From the NCBI GenBank assembly GCA_947569225.1, contig CANORX010000082.1:1-5201 (forward strand): a stretch of DNA of 5,201 nucleotides, in the 5' to 3' direction. This document shows positions 1 through 5,201 of the stretch, piece by piece (within the stretch, counting starts at the first letter, position 1; each line of letters begins with the position of its first letter). The stretch is from an uncultured Clostridia bacterium. Its GTDB lineage: Bacteria; Bacillota_I; Bacilli_A; RF39; UBA660. A program made the position numbers and the translations under genes. The notes under the pieces were generated by a model. That model did not search any database. It was not told the DNA's origin and saw only the letters and a program-made list of their open reading frames with translations.

Positions 1-118
1 ATCCAAGTCTCGTAAATAATTTTTCTAAGTCTTTTTCTTTGTCATATTCTTTTAAATCATATTTTTTTATTATATCTATTATTTCATTATCTTCATATCC
101 AATATTTTTTAAAATGTT
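1..118 (-). repeat. Direct repeat copy B (second copy of the N-terminal segment, at window edge)
   Basis: Bases 1-118 match 694-811 in the same orientation with five mismatches by hand alignment (at 56, 92, 94, 113 and 116), about 96% identity. The offset is 693 bp, exactly 231 codons, so the reading frame is kept. The match fails beyond 118. On the left the repeat is cut by the window edge and may be longer. It encodes residues 235-273 of the mTERF-like protein. Confidence 0.95.
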
Positions 119-820
119 TTTGATTATAGTAAAGTTATTTAAAAATTTCTCATTTTCTTTATTTTCATACTCATTATAATCATACATTTGTACCAGTTCT
201 TCGGTAGTTACTCCATATAGAGAGGCAAATTTTTTTTGATTATAAAATAATTTAGTATAATTATTTATGTCTATTATAATACCTTTAGATGTTAAAAACA
301 TATATCTTGCATAACTTAGGGCTACACTTTGCATTAAACGTTTTGTGTCAGTTAATATAATATCTTGTATTCCTACTTCTTTATAAAAATCTATTTTTTC
401 TTTTATATTTTCTATATTATATCCTAATAAAGATGGAAGCAATTGAGTCATTTTTATTAATTCTTCTAAAGTATAACCTATATCCATCATATCTTTTATT
501 TTGTTTTTTATATTTTCTATACTATATGCATATAGTGCTGGAAGTAATGTAGTCATTTTAATGATCATTTCATTTTTATAATTTAGTTTAAGTAAACCAA
601 AATATATTTCTACTAGCTTATAATATAAAGTTTCAGATGTAAGATTACTAATAGGATAAGTATTAATTATTTTATTATATTTTTTATTTGTATATCCAAG
701 TCTCGTAAATAATTTTTCTAAGTCTTTTTCTTTGTCATATTCTTTTAAGTCATATTTTTTTATTATATCTATTATTTCATTATCGTTATATCCAATATTT
801 TTTAATATATTACTTATCAT
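1..820 (-). CDS. mTERF-like helical-repeat protein with internal duplication (3' end outside window)
   Basis: An open frame of 273 codons runs leftward from ATG at 820-818 and leaves the window without a stop. GGAGGA (complement of 825-830) lies 4 nt upstream and fixes the start. The protein is rich in Lys, Ile, Asn, Tyr and Leu, with no signal peptide or membrane segment, so it is probably cytoplasmic. Residues 85-116 and 120-151 are two tandem modules with a 35-residue period, sharing IKMT-x-LLP, then Y-x-IENIK-x-KI, then a Gly. This resembles the mTERF motif (Leu-Pro at a helix end, then a helix beginning at I/V-E-N), known mainly from nucleic-acid-binding proteins of mitochondria and plastids. 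Residues 157-183 (core LSYARYMFL) form a different block. Residues 198-213 (FASLYGVTTEELVQMY) look like a helix-turn-helix or one further repeat. From residue 235 the protein restarts its own N-terminus: residues 235-273 match 4-42 with one difference (N12/E243). Function is unknown; nucleic-acid binding is an inference from the fold. Codon use is strongly A-ending (Ile about 26 ATA to 8 ATT), unlike the ABC genes. Confidence 0.8.
   Translation of the reverse strand, partial: MISNILKNIGYNDNEIIDIIKKYDLKEYDKEKDLEKLFTRLGYTNKKYNKIINTYPISNLTSETLYYKLVEIYFGLLKLNYKNEMIIKMTTLLPALYAYSIENIKNKIKDMMDIGYTLEELIKMTQLLPSLLGYNIENIKEKIDFYKEVGIQDIILTDTKRLMQSVALSYARYMFLTSKGIIIDINNYTKLFYNQKKFASLYGVTTEELVQMYDYNEYENKENEKFLNNFTIIKNILKNIGYEDNEIIDIIKKYDLKEYDKEKDLEKLFTRLG
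368..568 (-). repeat. Two tandem 35-residue (105-bp) mTERF-like modules
   Basis: Module 1 is at 473-568 (residues 85-116) and module 2 at 368-463 (residues 120-151). They align without gaps at a 105-bp period. Shared protein elements are IKMT, LLP, a Tyr five residues after the Pro, IENIK, KI and a Gly seven residues after that Ile. The DNA is also similar around the IENIK codons (about 496-516 against 391-411), so the duplication is moderately recent or under strong selection. Confidence 0.8.
694..811 (-). repeat. Direct repeat copy A (N-terminal segment of the mTERF-like gene)
   Basis: This is the partner of bases 1-118. It encodes residues 4-42, starting NILKNIGY and ending FTRLG. Similarity stops about three codons after the start codon, so the repeated unit is coding sequence and excludes the promoter and ribosome binding site. 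Of the five base differences, 92 and 94 change one codon (Asn12 here, Glu243 in copy B), 56 is silent (GAC/GAT), and 113 and 116 fall at the repeat's end. Confidence 0.95.
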
Positions 821-844
821 AAAATCCTCCAAAAATTAAACTAT

Positions 845-873
845 ATTACAGTATAAAATGAATCTATTGTCAA
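845..873 (-). promoter_or_regulatory. Predicted sigma-A promoter of the mTERF-like gene
   Basis: On the minus strand, a perfect -35 TTGACA (complement of 868-873) is followed by a 17-bp spacer and TGTAAT (complement of 845-850). The -10 box has G at the normally conserved second position. An alternative -10, TAATAT at 843-848, would need a 19-bp spacer. Transcription would start near 838, giving a leader of about 18 nt that contains the GGAGGA site. Confidence 0.6.
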
Positions 874-905
874 AAATGAAATATTTGTGAACTTTTGTAA
901 GGCTA

Positions 906-934
906 TTGACAAAATTATCTATTAATAATAAAAT
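906..934 (+). promoter_or_regulatory. Predicted sigma-A promoter of the MarR-ABC-ABC operon
   Basis: Perfect -35 TTGACA (906-911), an exact 17-bp spacer, and -10 TAAAAT (929-934, one mismatch to TATAAT). The predicted start near 941 gives a leader of about 25 nt, just enough for the AAAGGTGG site before ATG at 966. A core this close to consensus would be strong if unrepressed, which suits control by a repressor such as the first gene of the operon. Confidence 0.8.
914..929. promoter_or_regulatory. Possible MarR operator (weak AT-rich dyad)
   Basis: ATTAT (914-918) and ATAAT (925-929) are 5-bp inverted arms around a 6-bp centre. The dyad sits in the spacer between the -35 and -10 boxes of the operon promoter, where MarR-family repressors commonly bind AT-rich palindromes. 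Short arms made only of A and T occur often by chance in DNA of this composition, so only the position gives it some weight. Confidence 0.25.
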
Positions 935-951
935 TTAATCTGGTAGTTTGA

Positions 952-959
952 AAAGGTGG
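952..959 (+). promoter_or_regulatory. Ribosome binding site that sets the MarR start
   Basis: AAAGGTGG is a close match to the Shine-Dalgarno consensus and lies 6 nt before ATG at 966. Two upstream in-frame candidates fail: ATG at 960 directly abuts the site with no spacing, and TTG at 948 lies upstream of it, so the site would be inside that reading frame. Confidence 0.75.
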
Positions 960-965
960 ATGCGA

Positions 966-1454
966 ATGGAAGAAAAAAATATCTTATTTGAAATAAAAAC
1001 TTTGGAACAATTAATTATAAGAGAAGTATTATTAAAAAGTTTAGATAAAAATCTTAATATAAAAAAGATGCCTTCTCCAACACAAATGAGAATTATTGAT
1101 TATATTATACAAAATGAAGATAAACCTATATATCAAAAAGATTTGGAGAGTATTTTTAATTTAAGGCGAGCAACAATATCAGAAGTGTTAATTACTATGG
1201 AAAAGAATGGTATGATTGAAAGAGTAATTTCTAAAGATGATTCTAGGACTAAAGAGATAAAGTTAAGTGATTCTACTAAAGAGTTTTTTGAAGAAAATAA
1301 ACATAGAATATTAGAGTTAGAGAGTATTATTACTAAAGATATTGATAAGAAAGATATTGATGTTTTTAAAAGTGTTATTTGTAAGATGAAAGATAATATA
1401 CAAATAATGTCTAGTAGTAAAGAGTCTAACATAAGATTAAAGGAGCGTGAATAA
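966..1454 (+). CDS. MarR-family transcriptional regulator
   Basis: Encodes 162 residues from ATG 966, the usual MarR length (about 140-165). The family forms dimeric winged-helix DNA-binding proteins that mostly repress promoters and release DNA when they bind a small ligand. Residues 57-82 form the helix-turn-helix: QKDLESIFNL, then recognition helix RRATISEVLITMEKNG. Residues 85-102 form the wing, with the family's D-x-R signature at D92-S93-R94 followed by KEIKLSD. The N-terminal helix (5-30) and the C-terminal helices (103-150) would make the dimer interface. The gene is first in an operon with two ABC exporter subunits, with 1 nt between its stop and the next ATG, and has a near-consensus promoter directly upstream. 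It is therefore inferred to repress its own efflux operon. The ligand cannot be told from sequence. Codon use shifts from A-ending near the start to more T/G-ending later. Confidence 0.93.
   Translation: MEEKNILFEIKTLEQLIIREVLLKSLDKNLNIKKMPSPTQMRIIDYIIQNEDKPIYQKDLESIFNLRRATISEVLITMEKNGMIERVISKDDSRTKEIKLSDSTKEFFEENKHRILELESIITKDIDKKDIDVFKSVICKMKDNIQIMSSSKESNIRLKERE
1439..1445 (+). promoter_or_regulatory. Ribosome binding site that sets the first ABC gene's start
   Basis: AAAGGAG lies inside the 3' end of the regulator gene, 10 nt before ATG 1456. An in-frame GTG at 1447 is only 1 nt from this site, too close to be used, so ATG 1456 is preferred even though its spacing is slightly long. Confidence 0.65.
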
Positions 1455-1455
1455 T

Positions 1456-3219
1456 ATGATAAAATTGTTAAAGAATTTTAATAAAAAAGATTGGTTTTTA
1501 ATATTAATTGTTTTGTGTCTTGTGGTATTTCAAGTTTGGTTAGACCTTAAATTACCTGATTATATGTCGGCTATAACGAGATTAGTTCAAACTGAAGGCA
1601 GTAAGTTATCTGATATTTTAAAAAATGGTGGATACATGATTTTATGCGCTTTTGGTAGTTTAGGTGCTGCGATTGTTACTGGATATTTAGTTTCTAGTAT
1701 TTCTTCTATTTTTTCTATGAAAGTTAGAGATAAATTATTTAAGAAAATACAAAATTTATCTACTAGTGAGATAAAAGAGTTTTCTACAAGTAGTTTGATT
1801 ACTAGAACAACTAATGATATTACTCAAGTAGAGATGGTTATAACTTTAGGTTTACAGTTAATGTTAAAGGCACCTATTACTGCTGTTTGGGCTATTCTTA
1901 AGATTTTAGATAAGTCTTGGGAATGGAGTGCTTTGACTGGGGTTGCAGTGGTTATTTTATTAAGTGTAATTGGTATTCTTATGATGATAGTGTTACCAAG
2001 ATTTAAGAGAGTTCAAAAGCTAACCGATAAGTTAAATAATGCAACACGTGAAAATTTAATGGGAATTAGAGTTGTTAGAGCTTTTAATGCTGAGGATTAT
2101 CAAGAGGGTAAGTTTGAGAATGTTAATGATGATTTAACTAAGACACAGATGTTTAATCAGAAGACTATGTCAATTATGCAACCTGTTATGTATTTAGTTA
2201 TGTATGGTCTTACTTTAGGAATATATTTTATAGGTGCTTATTTAATTAAGGATGCTTTAATGGCCGATAAGATTAATCTTTTTGGAGATATGGTTGTTTT
2301 TAGTAGTTATGCTATGCAAGTTATTATGTCATTTTTGATGCTTGCTATGATATTTATGATGGTTCCTAGAGCTAGTGTTTCTTCTAATAGAATAAATGAG
2401 GTTTTAGATAAAGATACTAGTATTAAGTATGGAAATTTTGATGGAAATACTTCTTTAAAGGGAGAAGTTCTATTTAAGAATGTTAGTTTTAAATATCCAG
2501 ATGCTGATGAGTATTTGCTTAGAGATATTTCTTTTAAAGCTAATCAGGGAGATGTTGTAGCTTTTATAGGGTCAACTGGAAGTGGTAAGTCAACATTAAT
2601 TAATTTGATACCGAGGTTTTATGATGTAACCGAGGGTGAGGTTTTAGTTGATGGCGTTAATGTGAAAGAATATAAGGAAGAAGCTCTTAACAATAAGATA
2701 GGTTATGTTCCTCAAAAGGCTGTTATGTTTGATGGTTCAGTTAATTTTAATGTTTCTTATGGTGAGAATGGTAAAGGTGAGACTAGTCTTGCACAAATTA
2801 AAGAAGCTATAAGGGTTGCTCAAGCCGAAGAGTTTGTTTTAAAATTAGATGATTCTTATAATTCACATATTGCTAGTGGTGGAACTAATATTAGTGGCGG
2901 TCAAAAGCAAAGGCTTTCTATAGCTAGGGCTATTGCTAGAGATCCTGAAATATATATTTTTGATGATAGTTTTTCTGCTTTAGATTATAAAACAGATAGT
3001 GTTTTAAGACGTGAGTTAAAGAAATATACAAAGGATGCTACTACTTTGATTGTAGCTCAGAGAATTGGTACTATTATGAATGCAGATATGATTATTGTTT
3101 TAGATAATGGTAATATTGTAGGAAAAGGAACTCATAAAGAATTATTAAAGTCTTGTGATGTTTATAAGCAAATTGCTTTATCGCAATTAGGAAAGGAGGA
3201 ACTAGAGAATGAAAGATAA
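1456..3219 (+). CDS. ABC exporter half-transporter, degenerate-site subunit (BmrC/LmrC/TM287-like)
   Basis: A 587-residue fused permease-ATPase. The membrane domain covers about residues 10-310, with six expected TM helices (TM1 about 13-32, TM2 about 58-82), and includes the exporter motif LITRTTNDITQVE. The nucleotide-binding domain covers about 330-580: Walker A GSTGSGKST (372-380), Q-loop Gln420, signature ISGGQ (479-483), Walker B ending IYIFDD (D503). Asp504 replaces the catalytic Glu and Gln535 (VAQR) replaces the H-loop His. These two changes mark the subunit that supplies the Walker motifs of the non-hydrolysing site in heterodimeric type IV exporters. Its own signature is intact and should complete the active site with the partner encoded next. 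The likely role is drug, toxin or lipid-like substrate efflux across the cytoplasmic membrane; the substrate is unknown. It starts 1 nt after the regulator's stop and overlaps the next gene by 11 nt. Confidence 0.93.
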   Translation: MIKLLKNFNKKDWFLILIVLCLVVFQVWLDLKLPDYMSAITRLVQTEGSKLSDILKNGGYMILCAFGSLGAAIVTGYLVSSISSIFSMKVRDKLFKKIQNLSTSEIKEFSTSSLITRTTNDITQVEMVITLGLQLMLKAPITAVWAILKILDKSWEWSALTGVAVVILLSVIGILMMIVLPRFKRVQKLTDKLNNATRENLMGIRVVRAFNAEDYQEGKFENVNDDLTKTQMFNQKTMSIMQPVMYLVMYGLTLGIYFIGAYLIKDALMADKINLFGDMVVFSSYAMQVIMSFLMLAMIFMMVPRASVSSNRINEVLDKDTSIKYGNFDGNTSLKGEVLFKNVSFKYPDADEYLLRDISFKANQGDVVAFIGSTGSGKSTLINLIPRFYDVTEGEVLVDGVNVKEYKEEALNNKIGYVPQKAVMFDGSVNFNVSYGENGKGETSLAQIKEAIRVAQAEEFVLKLDDSYNSHIASGGTNISGGQKQRLSIARAIARDPEIYIFDDSFSALDYKTDSVLRRELKKYTKDATTLIVAQRIGTIMNADMIIVLDNGNIVGKGTHKELLKSCDVYKQIALSQLGKEELENER

Positions 3220-5201
3220 GAATGCTAAAGCTCCTAAAAATGGGCCTATGGGTGGAATGAATGCTCCGATAGAAAAAGCAAATGATTTTGGAAATGCTAT
3301 TAAAAGATTATTTAGTGAGATGAAAGGTCATAAGTTTTTAATTTATACTGGATTATTTTTAGCTATTATTGGTTCTATTCTTTCTATTCTTTCTCCTAAT
3401 AAATTGTCGGAGTTTACTGATGAGATAGCTAATGGACTTGTTATTAATACTGAGAATTTAGAACTACTTTCAAATGAAATTAATAGGAATTTAAATGTTG
3501 ATAATAATAGTCAAAATGTTAATAATGGTTCTTTAGAACAAATAGATGTTGATAATTTAGCTTTTTTGTTAAAAGATTTTAAAATAGATGGTGTTAATAT
3601 TCCTGTAAAAGATCAAATAGAGTTTTTAAATATTTCTAAAAATGTTGATAAAGATATTAAGCCAGAAGATATGTATAAGATTGTGGATAATTTACCATTA
3701 AGTATTCAAGAGATTATTAAGCCTAATATGGATATGTCTGCTATTAAAAGTATTGTTATTTTTCTAGTAATACTTTATTTAACAAGTGCTATTATGAATT
3801 TTGTTGAAGGTTTGTGTATGACTGATGTTTCTAATAGGTTTGCTAAGAAACTACGTTCAAGAATTTCTAAAAAGATTAATAGATTACCTTTAAAGTATTT
3901 TGATAAGCATCAAACAGGAGATTTGCTTTCTAGAGTTACAAATGATGTTGATACTATAGCACAAACTATGAATAATTCTTTTAGTAGTTTAGTGAGTGCA
4001 GTTACGTTATTTGTAGGTACTATTATTATGATGTTTGTTACTAACTCTATTATGGCTATTACTGCAATTGTTTCTAGTTTAATTGGTTTTTTAGGTATGA
4101 TGGCTATTTTGTCAAAGAGTCAAAAGTATTTTAAGGAAAAGCAAGAGGGACTAGGAAACCTTAATGCTCATATAGAAGAGATTTATAGTGGTATAAATGT
4201 TGTTAAGGCTTATAATGGGAAAAGGGATGCTAATTTTAAATTTGATGATTTTAATACAAAAGTTACTAATGCTAATAAGAAAAGTCAGTTTCTTTCAGGT
4301 ATTATGATGCCTCTTATGAATTTTATTGGTAATTTTGGTTATGTTGCTGTTTGTATTGTAGGTGCAATTCTTACAATGAATGGTAATATTTCGTTTGGTG
4401 TTATTGTTGCTTTTATTACTTACGTAAGACTATTTACGTCTCCTTTAGCTCAGATAGCACAAGGGTTAACTAGTTTACAATCAACAGCTGCTGCTAGTGA
4501 GAGAGTGTTTGAATTTTTAGATGAAGAGGAAATGAGTAGTCAAGAGAATATTACAAAGTTATTAGATAAGTCTAAAGCTAAAGGAAATATTGAATTTAAG
4601 AATGTAGAATTTAAGTATGATGGAAATGAGAATCCTACTATTAGGAATTTTACTGCTAAAGCAAAAACTGGTCAGAAAATAGCTATAGTGGGGCCTACAG
4701 GAGCTGGAAAAACTACTATGGTTAATTTACTTATGAAATTTTATGATATTAATAAGGGTGATATATTTATTGATGGAGTTTCTATTAATGAACTAACTAG
4801 AGAAAATATTCATAGTTTATTTACTATGGTGTTACAAGATACTTGGTTATTTAATGGTACTGTTAAGGAAAATATAGTTTATAATAGAGAAAATATAAGT
4901 GATGAGAAGGTTAAAGAGGTTTGTGAGTTTATTGGTTTAAATCATTTTATAAAGACTTTGCCTAATGGGTATGATAGTGTTATTAATGATTATGATAGTG
5001 TGTCAGCAGGTCAAAGGCAATTAATTACTATTGCTAGAGGTATGATTGAGGATTCTCCATTTTTAATATTAGATGAGGCTACTAGTAATGTTGATACTAG
5101 AACTGAAGAGTTAGTACAGCGCGCTATGGATAAATTAACTGAAGGTAGAACTTCATTTATAATCGCACATAGACTTTCAACTATAAAAAATGCAGATTTA
5201 A
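3209..5201 (+). CDS. ABC exporter half-transporter, catalytic subunit with extracellular insert (BmrD/LmrD/TM288-like; 3' end outside window)
   Basis: 664 codons are visible from ATG 3209; AAAGGAGGA at 3192-3200 lies 8 nt upstream. The end is cut after the H-loop, so only a short tail is missing. The N-terminal 20 residues are a Gly/Met/Pro/Lys tail (GPMGGMNAP) of a kind common in this subfamily. TM1 is about 43-62 and TM2 about 179-200. Residues 77-177 between them are a hydrophilic, Asn-rich insert predicted outside the cell, against about 24 residues in the partner. The intracellular loop motif YFDKHQTGDLLSRVTNDVD is canonical. The ATPase domain has Walker A GPTGAGKTT (495-503), Q-loop Gln543, altered signature VSAGQ (598-602), Walker B FLILDE with D622 and catalytic E623, and H-loop His654. 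The catalytic residues are intact, so this subunit should power hydrolysis using the partner's ISGGQ. The 11-nt overlap with the upstream gene suggests translational coupling and equal subunit amounts. Confidence 0.93.
   Translation, partial: MKDKNAKAPKNGPMGGMNAPIEKANDFGNAIKRLFSEMKGHKFLIYTGLFLAIIGSILSILSPNKLSEFTDEIANGLVINTENLELLSNEINRNLNVDNNSQNVNNGSLEQIDVDNLAFLLKDFKIDGVNIPVKDQIEFLNISKNVDKDIKPEDMYKIVDNLPLSIQEIIKPNMDMSAIKSIVIFLVILYLTSAIMNFVEGLCMTDVSNRFAKKLRSRISKKINRLPLKYFDKHQTGDLLSRVTNDVDTIAQTMNNSFSSLVSAVTLFVGTIIMMFVTNSIMAITAIVSSLIGFLGMMAILSKSQKYFKEKQEGLGNLNAHIEEIYSGINVVKAYNGKRDANFKFDDFNTKVTNANKKSQFLSGIMMPLMNFIGNFGYVAVCIVGAILTMNGNISFGVIVAFITYVRLFTSPLAQIAQGLTSLQSTAAASERVFEFLDEEEMSSQENITKLLDKSKAKGNIEFKNVEFKYDGNENPTIRNFTAKAKTGQKIAIVGPTGAGKTTMVNLLMKFYDINKGDIFIDGVSINELTRENIHSLFTMVLQDTWLFNGTVKENIVYNRENISDEKVKEVCEFIGLNHFIKTLPNGYDSVINDYDSVSAGQRQLITIARGMIEDSPFLILDEATSNVDTRTEELVQRAMDKLTEGRTSFIIAHRLSTIKNADL
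3437..3739 (+). other. Coding region of the predicted extracellular TM1-TM2 domain
   Basis: Encodes residues 77-177 of the second ABC subunit. There is no membrane-like stretch. Residues 92-106 are very Asn-rich (7 of 15), followed by alternating short hydrophobic and charged segments that could form a few helices. A smaller extracellular domain at the same place is known in BmrD of the BmrCD transporter. Outward orientation is inferred from the type IV exporter topology, in which both termini are cytoplasmic. Confidence 0.7.

Noticed and set aside
1..118. The direct repeat considered as a mobile-element end or CRISPR-like repeat
   Set aside because: It is coding, keeps frame at exactly 231 codons, has only two copies in view, and there is no transposase, terminal inverted repeat or short regular spacer pattern.
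871..897. CAAAA ... TTTTG inverted arms in the intergenic region, considered as a terminator or operator
   Set aside because: Arms are only 5 bp with a 17-bp loop and no following T-run in a useful position. This is expected by chance in AT-rich sequence.
948..965. A longer MarR reading frame starting at TTG 948 (or ATG 960)
   Set aside because: The only good ribosome binding site (952-959) lies inside the TTG version and abuts ATG 960. ATG 966 has proper spacing, and the protein then starts at the usual place for the family.
1133..1432. A 99-codon open frame on the minus strand, inside the MarR gene
   Set aside because: It is antisense to a clear MarR gene and has low-complexity hydrophobic composition (Ile, Leu, Ser), as expected from reading AT-rich coding DNA backwards. 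The MarR frame explains the region.
1447..1455. GTG 1447 as start of the first ABC gene
   Set aside because: It is 1 nt from the AAAGGAG site, too close for initiation; ATG 1456 is in frame and better placed.
1456..3219. D504 and Q535 in the first ABC subunit considered as damaging mutations or a pseudogene sign
   Set aside because: The frame is intact and these exact substitutions are the normal state of the degenerate-site subunit in heterodimeric exporters, matched by the altered signature in the partner.

Overview
The window is very AT-rich (well under 35% G+C by eye). It has strong Shine-Dalgarno sites (GGAGGA, AAAGGTGG, AAAGGAG, AAAGGAGGA) and sigma-A type promoters with TTGACA -35 boxes. 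Tryptophan is encoded by TGG, and no in-frame TGA codons interrupt the genes, so the standard bacterial code fits. This points to a low-GC Bacillota (Firmicutes), probably an uncultured or gut-type Clostridia/Bacilli lineage. The phylum is well supported; anything finer is a guess.

Layout. (1) Positions 1-820, minus strand: the 5' part of a gene that runs off the left edge. It encodes an all-helical repeat protein with mTERF-like modules. Its first 118 bases in the window (1-118) are a near-identical direct copy of the region coding for its own N-terminus (694-811), 693 bp away, so the protein carries an internal in-frame duplication. (2) Positions 821-965: a 145-bp divergent intergenic region with back-to-back promoters. 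The plus-strand promoter is a near-consensus TTGACA-17-TAAAAT; the minus-strand one is TTGACA-17-TGTAAT. (3) Positions 966-5201, plus strand: a tight three-gene operon of a MarR-family regulator followed by two ABC half-transporters. The gaps are 1 nt (regulator to first ABC gene) and -11 nt (first to second ABC gene). The second ABC gene is cut by the right edge a little after its H-loop.

How the genes work together. The two half-transporters have complementary defects. The first has Asp in place of the catalytic Glu after Walker B and Gln in place of the H-loop His. The second has an altered signature motif (VSAGQ). Paired, they give one degenerate and one consensus ATP site, the known architecture of heterodimeric multidrug-type exporters (BmrCD, LmrCD, EfrAB, TM287/288 type). 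The second subunit also has about 100 extra residues between TM1 and TM2, predicted to lie outside the cell. The MarR gene is probably an autoregulating, ligand-sensing repressor of this efflux operon. Whether it also controls the divergent repeat-protein gene cannot be decided from sequence alone.

No RNA genes, CRISPR arrays, insertion sequences or intrinsic terminators were seen. The efflux operon is a familiar arrangement. The least explained element is the internally duplicated mTERF-like protein.
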